NCBI GenBank assembly: GCA_025201375.1
Contig: JAIWZP010000010.1
Span: 372,001 to 436,000, forward strand
Source: Gongronella butleri
Taxonomy: Eukaryota; Mucoromycota; Mucoromycetes; Mucorales; Cunninghamellaceae
DNA length: 64,000 bases
Direction of reading: 5' to 3'
Shown: piece after piece, positions 11,973 through 24,839 of the stretch
Position numbering within the stretch: the stretch's first letter is position 1
Layout of the letters: each line of letters begins with the position of its first letter
Program-made: the position numbers and the translations under genes
The notes under the pieces: generated by a model
The model's input: only the letters and a program-made list of their open reading frames with translations
Databases searched by the model: none
Told to the model about the DNA's origin: nothing

Positions 11973-13601
11973 CCGTAATTGGATCGGTGCCAAAGTCAGC
12001 CATTACAGTATGTGATTTTGGCACGTCGATGCATAAAGAAACGTTAAAAACCAGTGGGTGATGATTAGGCTGCTGTTGACGATTTTTAAAATTTTGGCAT
12101 TTTTTGCATGATTTTCACCAATCTAGCAAACCATGGATGGATGGTCTCTCCAAACCTGCACATTAAGATATTTTGGGTGCTCTTTTCCTAGAAACTCCTA
12201 AAAACCAGACACTGACTTGGTCGTTGTGAGATGAATCCGAAATGTCTTTCATTTCACAAATTTAGCACAGGATCCCGAAATATTTGGCGCGGAGGCAAAT
12301 GAACCTGCCACTGTTCAAAAAAGACTCGCTCAACGACATTTTCAGATTGTTTGCACGCCCGATGGACAATCTTACACGCTTGCAAAAGTCCATCAAACAT
12401 TGGAAAAAAATTCAGATTCGATTTTCTCGACATCCGGGAAAACAAGCACCGGTGCTTTTAACGTGTCAAATGCAGCTGCTAAATCAATATCGAATGCAAC
12501 AAGTTTCACCTAGATCCGATCAAAACTGACGGAGAAAATAGCTTTTCCGAGCAATTCCTGCAATCATAATTTACTCGAGAACGGTCTAGTCAACATGCGA
12601 TTTTTACTCCAGTTTTACTAACAAAGAGGGGGACAAAGCATCTAGTTGAATGACTTGCAGCACGTCAGCTTGGGTTTGACCATTTTGCATCGGCCGTTTC
12701 TGTAGGCAGCAGCCCACTCAGCGCAGAAAAACATGTAAACTGAAAAGTAAAAAAATAAAAAAAAATAAAAATTCCATACAACCCACGCAACTTAATTTGG
12801 AAGTGTCAGCGCTTAAATTTTGCAAAATAATTCGCATCATAGTAGGTAATTTTCTCAGTCGATCGCCGTTCATGCGTCACTCTTTGGGTATTTTTCTTGA
12901 GCTGGGGCGACCTGCCATTTTGTGTGCCAATCGCGTTTCGTCGGAGTTGTCTGTTTGGGATGCATTGATCACTCGGAGTTCGAAATTGCCCGTTTTTAGG
13001 ATTTAAATATGTGACCCCTGAATTTTTCAAGAGTGGTCGTAGCGCTTTGAGGGTTTAAGCTTTTTTGTTGCAAATTTCGCGCTGAAAGCGATGCAGCTAT
13101 TTTTGAACGGGCTCAATCATGTAGATGGCGAGATGGATGCAAAATGATACAAACATTTGGTTTTTGGCATGTTTGACAGTCTAAAAAATTGCACGGGTAT
13201 ATCTTTTGAGCACAACAGGGCTACAATCCACACCGCGACGCATTTTTCTAGGCAGACAAGTAGGCTGTAAAAAATTTCTGGAGGCACAGCAGGCCGCCAA
13301 AGTCTGAAAAACACGCTCTGTGGTGTTTAAAAGGTAAATTTGTAACGTTTTTGTGCATTTTTTTAGCGCAATGCTTCACGCATTGAAATGATAGTACAGG
13401 TCAGTTTCTGTCTAATGAGGTCGAAACATGGATAGATCAAACGCTGAATTTGTATACAAAAATCCAACACGAATGAAAATCGTGATTTTGTGCATTTTCT
13501 CGGGCACTTGCTGAGATACTGACCAATTTTTTCAGTATTGTGGAAGCTCACGTTTGTGAATAATATGCGCGAGCAAGCAGATTCGAACTTCTATCAAGTC
13601 T
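11973..13601. repeat. Spacer of the inverted repeat; copy A of a dispersed repeat
   Basis: The 1.6-kb interior is not palindromic. About 12240-13330 matches, in reverse orientation, parts of 49850-52110 (copy B): 12800-13060 corresponds to 50245-50520, 12690-12790 to about 50530-50700, and 12240-12680 to 51770-52110. Only short, stop-ridden frames occur. It reads as a decayed, non-coding mobile element. Confidence 0.75.
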
Positions 13602-14863
13602 GAAGCGGTCAGCACTGCATTTGTGAAAATTCGTGAAATTAGTGCATATCTCGATAACGGTTACAAGAGAGACTTCGGGGTTTTATTTTTTCTGAAGAGA
13701 GAGGCCTTAAAATGAACATGCTGTTAAGTTTGGAGTTGATTGAAGCACGATTTTACCACGAAATGATTTTTGAAAAATGCCTTACAGCCAAAATTTCAGC
13801 AATGCCAAGTTACTCGCGGAACCAGCTGTTTGACATTGGGGGTTTAATTTTTTCTGAGAAGAAAGGAGCCGGATCCTATAGTTGGGAAAGTTTCGTGGCG
13901 TTGCGACGAGTCTTTGGCGGTGAAATGTTTTTTTAGATTTTTGGAAAAAAAAAAGTTGGTCAAGTCGAAATGCACCTGGAGGGTCCCCCAAGTTGATTGG
14001 CTGAGGCCCCCAGAAAAATAAAATCAGTTTGGCAACCTACACACCAGGGCTCTAAGAGTCATGTTATTAGGTGCAACGACCCCCTCTTTATAATCGAATC
14101 TGCAATAAAATCGGAGGTCAAGCTGATGGATCGCGAGGAAATGGCGATTAACGTCAAATTTTAGAAACAAAAATTTCTCGACCACCAGTTTTCATTGCAC
14201 GCCAGTGAAACTAAACTTGTTTGATAGAAAATCAGATTGTGCATTTTTTGTCGCTGCAAACTTGTCGTGGGTAGCCTTGTTCGTTGCCGTGAAAAATGGG
14301 ATTGAAATTTAAAACCTGGCATCGCAAGTGTACAACTGTCACGCATCGGCTTAGCCAGACTAAGATGAAATGACCTCTGCGCGCGTCTCTTTCAACTGGT
14401 AAATTTTTAGCACGATCGATTAAAAATTTAGCATGCCATGGCCGAAATTGTGAATTTCAAGAAAAATATTAATTTTCTCGTCAACGGCGCGATCAATCCC
14501 CGGTTTTCTTTTTTTTTTCGAGAGGCAAGTCGTCAAAATGCGCAAATGGCATTAAGATTCCTGGAGCGGCGGGTACTTGGTTGCGAGCTGTGGTGATTTC
14601 CATAAATTGGGATTTTCTAGCGATTTTGCAAGGGGGTCGGTCGGCATTTTAGGGCAGTAAAATTTAGGTTCTCGGATCGCTAAGCTTTTCACACCTTGAG
14701 TAAACATGCCTTGTATACCGTACCTACAAAAATGATATAAAAATTAAGGGCCAATCATTTGATTAGTGATTAATGTACTGATTTTCGTATAAAATGTGAT
14801 TCTCTTCTGCATTTTCATCGGTTGATTGCTTCGACAATAGGCGATTTTTGTCAAAGTGACCTA
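13602..14863. repeat. Right arm of the 1.25-kb inverted repeat
   Basis: Reverse-complement partner of 10724-11972. The outer end is at a segment reading GACAATAGGCGATTTTTGTC near 14843-14862. Sequence outside both outer ends shows no further match, so the ends are reasonably defined. A short T-run insertion near 14508 and missing TACTGTA-type bases near 14775 distinguish it from the left arm. Confidence 0.88.
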
Positions 14864-16922
14864 GCTGTACGCGTTGAGAACTGCGAAAAAGATGAAATTA
14901 CGTATCAACAACAGTTCGGCTAAGAACTAATTTCGTCCTGGGTCTTATCATAAAAGACAACATATCAGAAGAAATGACAAACAGCTAAGTTTTGGTGCCG
15001 ATCCATCTATTATTTTGTGGTGCTCTCGTGCTCAACGTTGAAATTACAGTATGATACAGCATTATCATAACAATTACTGCTGTACCGGTAAAGTACAACA
15101 GTAGAAATTAGAAAATTATTTGCATCCGTGTGGTGGACTGACCGTTGGTTTTTAAGGTTTATTAGAAAAGTGACGTGTCGAAATTGGCTGTGGCAAGTTT
15201 GGTGTATCATATCATAGACTCAATCAATGCTGTATTTGTCATGCGCTCATGCCTAGAATTGAAAAAGCGAGATTTGCCAAATTCGTGAATAATTTGACTA
15301 CGTACGACCTGATCGACCTTTGATTTTTAAAAAAAAAATCTGAAAAAGGCGCGAGATTCCTACGTTGTAAAGATGTAAAGTGGTGGGGGGCTGATGATCC
15401 AAGCACGGTTTTACATTACCACGAAGAAATGATTTTCAGAAACATGCCATACTGTATTTTGTTCTTGCAATGCATGTGAAAAAGATGCTGCCACCAATGT
15501 TAGGCTGGCGATCATTGTCCTCGCCAGCATAAATGATCGAATTGCCCTTTCAACTTTGACTCAGAGGCGGCATGTCCAGCGGTGAAACTTGTGTAAAACT
15601 TGGTGATGTTAAGAAAAAATAGCCTGTTCTCATCAACGTGGGCTTGAGTTGGCTTATCACAATCAACTGCAGAGAGTTATAGAGTACTGTATGGATCAAT
15701 GTGTGCTTCAATTTCATCGCTTGAAATCCCAAGGCACCCAATGCGTCATATTTTACCAAGAATCTTCCAATTTTGATCAAAGATCGGTGAAATGCGTGTT
15801 TTCCGTAAGGGATGATTGTGCACTGTGCCGATTTAGCAGCAAGAATCAAGTGTAAAACCTGTGGTAATCTATGTTTATGATGTTGATGGTCATCACGGCA
15901 TGAAAAAAGCATTGAAACGCGAGCGCCATGATGCGCACTTTTGTTACCCGCTCCAGCTGTGCGCGATCGGCGAGTGTCATGCAGTAAATGTTGATTCGCG
16001 ACTTGTGATTCGTCAATGGAGGATGTGCGCGGCCAGATGACTTAACCTGGTGCCAGATGTTCATCGGGATGCGCAGCAAGGCGGCCACAGAGCAAGGGAT
16101 GTACTTTTGCGGCGTGTCACTGACGAGCCATGAACGACACACGATTTATCGCACAAGATGGAGCATCAGAAGTGACATGCAAGGCAAAAAAAAAAAAAAA
16201 AAAAGTTGATACGTGGGATTTAAGGTTTTGATGACACGCCAAGCCAAAAAAAAAAAAAAAAATACGGAGGGCGACCGAGGGCACTGCCGTGGAACAATTG
16301 GTTTGCTTTTCATTCATGCAAGGTTGGCTGTATTTGTGGACGATGTGGGCGTGTGAGCGTTGGGGATGCAGATCCATGACAATAGGCTTGTGTCACGCTT
16401 CCAAGACTCCCTTTGTTCGGCCATTGCCAAGCTCAGTAGCGCTGGCCTTGGTGACACGGCTCACTTTTTCCTTGCTCGGGCATGCCGCCGTATTTGGTTA
16501 GGAACGATCGAAAAGGCAAGTGTCAGCTTATGGTCGCTTTTTTTGCGATCTTGCTCAAATTCAAGATTTGAGTTGCGCAGGCAAGGCTCGCAGGTAGCGA
16601 AAAAAAAAAAGATACGAATGGGCAAAGGGTGCCTCGCGCATCCTTATCAAAATAAAGACGCGAGTGGAAAAAGGGCATTTTATAGAGACGATTGTTTGTT
16701 TGTGCATGCTGCAGGGCCAACAGCGGCGGATGAAACGCCACACGGTCCTTGAAAAGGCGCGCCTTTTTGGCCTGTCAAGGCCGCCCCCCCTTTTTTTTTG
16801 CACTCCCCAGCTTGCCTTTTTTCCTGAGCTTCTCCATTTTTTCCCATCCACATCTCTCTTTCTCTTTTTTCTTTCTTTTCCCTCCCCCCTTGTATTCCTT
16901 TTTTTTCTTTTCCTTTGTGAGC
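14864..16922. other. Gene-poor region before the tricalbin gene
   Basis: AT-rich sequence with several TACTGTA/TACAGTA motifs (near 15046, 15449 and 15683) and poly-A runs at 16184-16203 and 16246-16261. Minus-strand frames at 15846-16142 and 15550-15912 have no ATG start and no recognisable family. A plus-strand frame around 16365-16530 starts with ATG but has no supported splice partners. I do not call a gene. The last 200 bases are a pyrimidine-rich leader into the tricalbin start. Confidence 0.45.
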
Positions 16923-19900
16923 ATGGCTTCTGAAGGAAATCCCGAGTTTCAAGTCACGCCCCCTGTGCCCGAGGCTGTGGTGGTGCCTGAAACTAGCAAG
17001 CAAGCCAACGAGCCGTCGACGAGCCCTTCATCCCCTGTACCTGGCGAGTTTCTTGACAAACGCGAGCGCAACCACGGGCTGCCTGACTGGTACAAGGTTG
17101 GTTGGACGTCGTTCTCGGAGCTGCCGGACCCTGCGTTCGAGGAGCACGTCGACGCGCTGAAGCAAGAGCTCAATGGGTCAGTGGACGCGGTGGCCGAGCG
17201 CTACAGCACGGCGCGCCCAGACAAGCCTATTGAGCACACGGACATGATCTCGCAGTATCTCAGCGAGGCTTACTATGGCGAATGGTATCACAATGCTGGT
17301 GCCATGATTGTTGCCGTCGCAGGCACGTATCTGCAGACCAAACTTGGTGGTGGACTCATGGGCTGTCTTGTCATTGGCGCGTTTCTCGGTGAGCCTTTCT
17401 TCGTTTTTCTTGTTTTTTTTTTGATGGGCGACGACACGTGCAACGTATGCTGATTTTTTTTTTTTCGTTTTCTTTTGCAGGCACCTACTACCAGACTTCC
17501 ATCCGCCGCATGCGCCGTAACATTCGCGATGATATCCACCGCGAATTGATGCAAACCAACTTGATGACGGATCTCGAGTCTGCCGAGTGGATCAACAACT
17601 TTATGTCCAAGTTTTGGCTGATCTACGAGCCCGGATTGTCCGCGCAGATCATCTCGACGGCCGATTCTATCCTTGTCGAGAACACGCCCTCGTTTTTGGA
17701 CTCCATTCGTCTTTCCACCTTCACTCTTGGCACCAAGGCGCCTCGCATTGAGGGCATCAAGACCTATCCGCGCACCGAGCCCAACGTTGTCGTAAGCATG
17801 AAAAGAAGGCAGAAAGGGCGTCAATGGCGTGATTTCGATCTGACTTTTTTTTTCTTCTTTTTTTTTTTTTTTTTTTTGCAGTGCATGGACTGGAAATTGT
17901 CGTTCGTGCCCAATGATGTGACGGATCTGACGCCGCGCGACCTCGAAAGCAAGGTCAATCCCAAGATTGTGCTCACAATTCGCCTGGGCAAGGGCATGAT
18001 CGGCGCGGGCATGCCTATTCTCCTTGAAGACATTGCATTTAGTGGCAACATGCGCCTCAAGTTCAAGTTTTACAACGAATTCCCGCATATCAAGTCAATT
18101 GACGCGTCCTTCCTCGAGCCGCCTCACATTGATTATGTGCTGAAGCCCGTCGGTGGTGAAACCTTTGGCTTTGATATCAACAATGTAAGCAGATGCACAA
18201 AAAAAAAAAAAAAAGAGGGGTCTGACGCGACTCAATTCCATGTTTCCATAGATTCCTGGCTTGGAATCGTTCATCAAGGACCAAATTCACGCGACACTCG
18301 GCCCCATGATGTATGCTCCCAATGTCTACACTGTGGACATGACTGGCAATGCGGTTTCTCTCGGTAAAAAAAAAAAAAAAATCAACAAAATCAACAACAA
18401 GCGTACAAATGGCCGTCTGACTTTTTTTTTGTAGATGACAAGAATGGTGTTGTGGCCGTGACGCTTTACAGCGCGTCGAATCTCAAGGCTACTGACTTCT
18501 TTGGCTCCCTGGACCCTTATGTGTCGCTTCATCTTGGCAATGTGCATGCGGATCCCGTGGCTCTGACCAAGTGCATTGAGGACACGTCCAACCCCAAGTG
18601 GAACGAGACCCACTATGTCTTGATCAACAATCTTAACGACAGCGTGTTCATGCAAGTGATGGACCGCAATTCTGGCCGCAAGGACGCCGTCGTCGGTGTC
18701 ACCAATGTCGAACTCAAGCAATTGGAGGAAGAACGCTCTTTGGAAGGATTGTATGTTTTTTTTTTTTTCGTGTGATTTTTTTTGTCGCTTTGTGACTCAA
18801 GCGCTCTTTTATCCATAGGAACCTTGTGGTGATGCGCAACGGCAAGCCTGTTGGTGACATCAAGGCAGATGTCCGCTATTTTGCTGTGCCCAAGCCCGAG
18901 AAGAAGGAAGACGGCACCCTTATTCCCTTGCCCGAGTCCAGTAAGTCATTTTATTCATCAGGGGATTGTTTTTTTACGCGTTATTCATACCCATTCTTGC
19001 GTTAGACACCGGTATTTTGCGCTTTTCCTTGCTTGAATGCCGCGAACTTGGTGGCAACAAGCGCCGTAGCGGGTTTGGCCTTATCAAGTCCGACATGGAC
19101 GCATATGCGGTGGTTCAGATGAATGGCGTGGAAAAGATGCGCACCAAGGTGTTCAAACACAGCCCCAACCCAACGTGGAACAAGTATGTCGACGTTTTTG
19201 TGCAAGACGTTAATGCCATGGATATCTCCATCACCATCTGGAACTCGAACGAATTCTCTGACGACTCGGTCGTTGCGCGCTGGTCGTCTAGCCTGAAAGA
19301 GCTCCGCGACCAAATCGAAAACGACAAACAAGACTGGTGGAATCTGCAAGATGGGTCTGGCCGCATCCACCTTGCCACCACATGGAAGCCCGTGCCCATG
19401 GGTGCCATCAACATAAACGCGTCCTTTAAGAATGGTAAGTTCAATACCCCTCAGACGCGACGCAAGTGTCTGATTTCATTGATTTTCTCATTTTTTTTTC
19501 CGGCAAATCTCAGCTCCCCCCATTGGTGTCGTCCGTATCAAGATGAACAGTGGACGTGACCTCAAGAACGTTGAGGCATTGACCGGTGGCAAATCCGATC
19601 CCTATGCGCGAGTTCTTTCTGGATTGATGGTGCGCGCCCAAACGGACCCTCTTTTGGACAATCTCGACCCTGTTTGGAACACTGCCTTGTACGTGCCCGT
19701 GCATTCTGTCCGCGAGGACCTGACACTCGAAGTCATGGATTACAATGACATTCAAAAGGACAAGAGTCTTGGCCTTACAAGCCTCATTCTCAAGGATATC
19801 ATTGATGAGCAGGCCACCGAGGATGGTCAGCCCATTTACATTGGCAAGGAGCCTCTCAAGCGGTAATTTTTTTTTTTTTTGATTCGCGATGATGGGACGG

Positions 19901-22006
19901 AATTCTCACATTTTCTTTCTTTCTTTCTTTTTTCTTTTTCTTTTTTTTTTTTTTTTTTTGCTAGCACGGTCGATTTGCAAAACCACGAACGCACCAAGAC
20001 GCGCGGTGTGTTGAGTTATGAGGCATCTTTCCATCCCACGCTCGAATTGGCGCAAGAGAAGGAGAAGGAGGAGCAAGACAAGGCGGCCGACGCCGAGGCT
20101 GAAGTCCAGGACGCCGCTGTTGGCTCTGCGCCTGCTGCTCCCAGTGAAACGCCTGCTGATGCCGCTGCCGACGCGACTGGTCCTGCGGCTGCCGAGCAAG
20201 GCCCCGAAAATGGTGCCCCTGCGCTGCCCGAGAAGGACATTCACGGCGAATTGATCAAATACACGGCTGATAACAAGATTGACTATATCGCGTACAATCA
20301 CGGCATCCTCTCGGTGACCATCCACCACGTCAAGCTTGCCGAGCGCGAGAAGGCGTGCGTCGAGGTGATGATTGACTCGAATGACGCGCAATATACGACG
20401 ACGCCGCTCAAGGGCGTGATGCTGCCATTCCATGAGACTGCCAATGCGTTTGTCAAGGAAATGGACTTTTCGCGATTGATTGTCAATGTGAAGAAATACG
20501 ACGAAAACGAGAAAGAGCGTCGCCTCATTGGCCACATTAATATCCCCGTGCTCGACATTGTGCGCAAAATTGCCCAAGATGGCTACGACTTCCAGACTGG
20601 CACGTCTTACGACTTGCTCGACTGCGCCGGTGGAGCCATCCAGCTTGGCTTCAAGTTTAGCCCCATCATCCACTATAAGATGGATCCTGCCGAAAGCTTG
20701 GAAAGTAAGATAGAGAAAAAGAGAAAAAAAAAAGAGCCATCGCACAGACTGACTTGTTGCATTTCTTGCCACAGACCAAGGCAACTTGACTGTCACGCTT
20801 GTGCGTGCCTCCAATCTCAAGGCCGCTGACCGCTCAGGCACAAGCGACCCTTACGTGGTCTTCCGCCTTGACGAAGCCAAGGTGCACAAATCGGAGCCTG
20901 TCAAAAAGACACTGAACCCCGTGTTCAAGAACGAAGTGTTTACGGTGCCCGTGGTAAACTTTCCCCCAAAAAAAACGAACGAAAAACGGGGGAACGGAAG
21001 AAAAAACGCGATTTTAACGCGACTTTTTTCAAAATGATAGTTGAACCGCACAGTGTCCAAGCTCCATGCAGCTGTGTACGATTGGGACCAGATTGGATCT
21101 GACACGTTGCTCGGGGAGAGCTCAATTCCAATTTACAGCGAAGACTTTGAAAGTTTCGTTGCTCGTCAGGTGGACGTGCCATTGACCGGCGGCGGGTCGC
21201 TTGTGGTGCGCCTTTTGTGGCAGCCACAGTTGCTTGCACGCAAGCGCACAGGCACGTCCCTTTTCTCGGCCACGACGCGCATGTTTACGAGCGCGCCTGG
21301 TTCGGCGTTTGGCGCGAGCAAGACGATTGTTGGTGGTGGCATTGGCGCCGGTGGCAAAGTGCTTGGCGCCGGCATTGACGTGCTCGAGAGCGGGTTTGAT
21401 CGCTTGAACGTGTTCAAGAAGAAGGAACAGGCGCCTGTTCACGGCTCTCTCTCCGGTGCCGCCACTGAGCCCATTATGCACCGCTCAAGCACATCCACCG
21501 TCAGCTTGCTAAGCAGCCCGAGCGCGTCCGTGGGTGCAGACGACGCGGCGTCCATCAACACCACTTCCTCGGGCTCCACTGTGCAAATCACTCTCGTCGA
21601 GGGCCGCAACCTTAAAGCCATGGACCGCGGCGGCACAAGCGACCCTTATGCCCGTGTCCGCATTGGAAACAAGGTCGTCTACAAGACCAAGCACGTCAAA
21701 AAGACATTGACCCCTGTCTGGTATGAAAATGAAAAAAAAAGAAATGTCATTTTTCGCGTTCATTGCCGCTCAATTCCTTTTTTCCCCCTTTTTTACAGGA
21801 ATGAATCGTTTGTCGCAAAGGTGGACAGCGGCAAATTGGACATCAAGGTCAAGGACAAAAACACCCTGACGGACGTTGACATTGGTGACGCCGTGTTGGA
21901 TGTGTCCAACGTGCTTCAGAGCGGCCAGCCGTATGATGGATGGCTCAAACTGAGCCCTGCCGATGCCGGTGAAATCCACGTGCGCGTCGAAGCGATGCGT
22001 GATTAG
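16923..22006 (+). CDS. TCB3: Tricalbin (ER-plasma membrane tether with SMP and C2 domains)
   Basis: Extended-synaptotagmin-type protein that tethers cortical ER to the plasma membrane and transfers lipids. Twelve exons (16923-17388, 17481-17791, 17882-18184, 18252-18363, 18435-18750, 18819-18940, 19006-19434, 19514-19862, 19965-20704, 20775-20953, 21041-21720, 21799-22006) give 1404 residues. Order: disordered Pro/Ser N-terminus, an ER membrane hairpin (AGAMIVAVAGTYLQTKLGGGLMGCLVIGAFLG), an SMP lipid-transfer domain from about residue 170 to 390 (ESAEWINNFMSKFW to LEPPHIDYVLKP), then up to six C2-like domains beginning in exons 5, 7, 8, 9, 10 and 11. Ca2+-site SDPY signatures are clear in exon 8 (GGKSDPYARV), exon 10 (SGTSDPYVVF) and exon 11 (GGTSDPYARV); exon 5 has SLDPYVSL; the exon 7 and 9 copies are degenerate. 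An Ala/Glu linker separates copies three and four. The paralogue symbol is a guess within TCB1-3. Confidence 0.94.
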
Positions 22007-22265
22007 TTATTTTTTTGTCTCTTTTTATATCTCTTTGTACGATACGTGTTCATTTAAAAAAATTATGTACTTGCTCTTTGGATGAGAATTGTGAGCTTGC
22101 ATGAAGCTACGTTTCTGCTGCGGTTCCTTGCAAGCGGTCAAAGCCACTATTACAGGGCGAGCGGACTTTTTTTTTGATGCATTTTGTCGCAGGTTGACGA
22201 GATCAATCCAGTTTTCGCTTTATTTTCGTTTTTTTTTTTTTTTTTTTTTTCTGCCTTGCGCCTCC
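22007..22265. promoter_or_regulatory. Tricalbin 3' end / Rpc25 promoter
   Basis: A 259-bp tandem intergenic gap. It contains T-rich sequence after the tricalbin stop and a 22-T run (about 22230-22251) immediately before the Rpc25 start. No specific promoter element stands out. Confidence 0.4.
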
Positions 22266-23364
22266 ATGTTTGTGCTTGCCGAGCTTGAAGACACCGTCAA
22301 AGTCGAGCCATCGGCGTTTGGGAAGAAGGATCACGATGCTATCACGGACGTACTTAACGAAAAATACGCAAACAAGGTAAAACCAACTTGTGTCGAGCGA
22401 CGACCAGACAATAAACGCCCTTTTTTTCGCGTACTGATCTACTCTCCCATTGACAGGTCGTGCAAGAAGTCGGTCTGTGTATCTGTGTCTTTGATATTTT
22501 GCAAACTTCCGAGCGATTCATTCTGTACGGCGATGGCTGCGCTTACATCAAAGGTAAATATCTCCCCAAATGTCCCATTTATTACGTGTTGCGCCATTTG
22601 CGCCACCACCATGCTCTCAATTTGACCGCCAATGGACGAATTGCCGCGTTTTCGGCAAAATCGAGGACTCACGCGCCTTCAATTCTTCTCAGTGTCGTTC
22701 CGAATGACTGTTTTTAGGCCATATATTGGTGAAGTGCTTGTGGGACACATCAAGAGCTGCTCGCCGCACGGAATCCGCGGTAAGACTGCTTGTGCAAACG
22801 TGTGGCACGCCATCAAATTGACGCAAATGGAACTGAATGGGTCGGATTTGCCTTTTTTTTTTCTCCCATTTTTTTCTGCTAGTCTCGCTCGGGTTCTTTG
22901 ATGATATTCATCTTCCTCAGGAAACACTGCTGGAGGGCACTCGATTGTATGTTTTGAGTGGGATTGCCGTGTAAATGGAACACGCTAATGCGCTTTTTTC
23001 TTGTTCCTTTTAGCAATACGGACGAGCAAGTCTGGGTGTGGCACTATGAAGGCGAGAAGCTATTCATGGACATTGACGAGCCCATCCGATTCAAGGTGCT
23101 CGGTGAAAATTTCACGGACGCGACGCCGTCCGTGCATCCGTCGGGATCATCCGCTGGTCGACGCCAATCTGTTGCCGATACCACTGCCAGCAATGACCTC
23201 GTCGCCAACTCCACCAAGATACCTCCCTACTCATTGACTGTGAGTGCCAATTATGTTTGAAGGACCACAAAAACGACGCATGCTTATTATTTTCTTTCTT
23301 TTTTTTTTTTCAGGGCACGATTCAGCAGGATGGCTTGGGCTTGTTGTCATGGTGGGAGAGCTAG
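22266..23364 (+). CDS. RPC25: RNA polymerase III subunit Rpc25 (POLR3H, Rpb7-like)
   Basis: Stalk subunit of RNA polymerase III, paralogue of Rpb7, pairing with Rpc17 for initiation. Six exons (22266-22376, 22457-22553, 22693-22779, 22883-22946, 23014-23239, 23314-23364) give 211 residues against about 204-212 in the family. The start [18 protein letters not shown] matches the conserved N-terminus, followed by [11 protein letters not shown]. The OB-fold region carries [15 protein letters not shown] then [11 protein letters not shown], and the tail ends in [10 protein letters not shown], the family's invariant C-terminus. The third exon begins after a CAG at 22690-22692 inside a stretch that is open in other frames; homology to the family decides the junction. 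Confidence 0.96.
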
Positions 23365-23700
23365 AACCGTCGATTTATTTTTTTTGTACCATACCTATCC
23401 TGCGCATATTAAACTCTACCATTCGCGGAATTGAAGACTCGTATTTTCTGCTTTTTTTGCATTTTGCGTGCCTTCTTACCGGGCTACTCTCTTGGACTCG
23501 AGTGGCTCGATAACATCGTGTTGTGCTGTAGTTTTACCGCTCACAATCGGCTAAAAAAAGTCATCAGCAATAAACGATCAAGTTTGCGTATTTTGCATTT
23601 TTTCATCCTGTAAAAGACAAAAGTTTTGATCGCCCTCTAGCATTTTAAGTTTTTATGTAAAGAGAAACCATGAAATATCCTGGTGGTAAAGTTTGGCTGC
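23365..23700. other. 3' flank of Rpc25 and start of repeat region
   Basis: AT-rich sequence with AATAAA-like words (CAATAAACG near 23570). No gene seen. Confidence 0.4.
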
Positions 23701-23715
23701 GAGTCTACCATAACA

Positions 23716-24815
23716 TCGGGAGAAACGCGTAAAATTATTTTTTTGGCTCTGGTTTTCACTAGCAAACACGAATTTCGAGGTTTCTCAAGACCGAGTAGTC
23801 CGTTTTGCGAAAAAAAAACTTAGGATCATCGGAGCCTTGTGCCGACTATTCACTGGTATAAATCTGGCGCCATACAGTCGGGCTCATCGGGAGAAACGCG
23901 TAAAATATTGTTTGGCGCAGACTTTTCACTACCAAACACGAATCTCGAGCTTTCTCACGACCGAGTGATCCGACTCGCGAAAAAAATTAACAACACTGAA
24001 GAATTGGGTCTACCATCAACTGCTCCAAATTTGGGACCAGATGAATGAGTTTTTGAGAATGCGCCTGTTTCATAGGCGTAAAAGGGGCAAGATCAGCAGC
24101 ATTTTGTCTCGTACTGCGGCAACGGCTGAACGTCCCGACAAGTGAGACACCTCAAATGAATCGGTGGTCAAGCGCCGTAAAAGCGCTTGTGGTTTGGGGA
24201 TATCGCTTCACGTTTTCGGCGAGTTAGCCTTGAGGGTTCTTTTGGATCCTGGTTTGGCCCTAATTTTATGAAAAATGCATTTTCTTAGGACTGAGTGATC
24301 CAATTTGAGAAAAAAACTTGACATTATCGGATTTTTGAGTCCAGTATCCACTGACGTAAATTTGGCGCCATATGATGAGGTTCGTCGGGAGAAACGCGTA
24401 AAATATTATTTTGCGCTGGGGTTTCACTACCAAACACGAATCTGGAGCTTTCTCGCGACTGAGTGATCAGATACACGAAAAAACTTAGCAACACTGAATA
24501 ATTGGACCTGCCACCAACTGGTCTAAGTTTGGGATGAGATGAGCAGGTTTCTAAGGAAGCGCCAGCTTCATAGGCGTAATGGGCGTAATATCGGCACCAT
24601 TTAGTCTCGTACAGCGGCAACGGCTGAGCGCCCTGACACGTGAGACACCTCAAATGAATCAGCGGGCAAACGCGGTAAAAGCGCTTATGGTTTGGGGACT
24701 TCGCGTCAAGATCTCGTCGAGTTAGCCTTCACGGGGTTGGTTTGGCCCTGAATTTATGTAAAATGCATTTTCTCAGGACCAAGTAATCCGACCTCTGAAA
24801 AAATTTGACATCGTC
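23716..24815. repeat. About 498-bp direct tandem repeat, two diverged units plus a partial
   Basis: GGGAGAAACGCGTAAAAT recurs near 23718, 23888 and 24387, and GTGAGACACCTCAAATGAATC near 24142 and 24640, giving a period of about 498 bp. The unit 23810-24305 aligns with 24308-24800. The repeat is degenerate and non-coding. The CTCAAATGAATC word recurs again near 24962 and 49359. Confidence 0.8.
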
Positions 24816-24839
24816 GGATTTTTGTGCTCAGAAATCTTT

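Noticed and set aside
12284..12529. 81-residue frame in the inverted-repeat spacer
   Set aside because: A homologous stretch in copy B reverses strand and is broken; it is shared repeat sequence, not a conserved protein.
10724..14863. Autonomous transposon with a transposase
   Set aside because: No frame longer than about 80 codons with coding character lies in the arms or spacer.
15550..16142. Minus-strand frames of 98 and 120 residues
   Set aside because: The longer upstream one lacks an ATG, neither shows a family, and no splice signals connect them.
16365..16530. Possible first exon of a small gene upstream of tricalbin (MQIHDNRLVSRF...)
   Set aside because: No donor with a matching downstream exon before the tricalbin leader.
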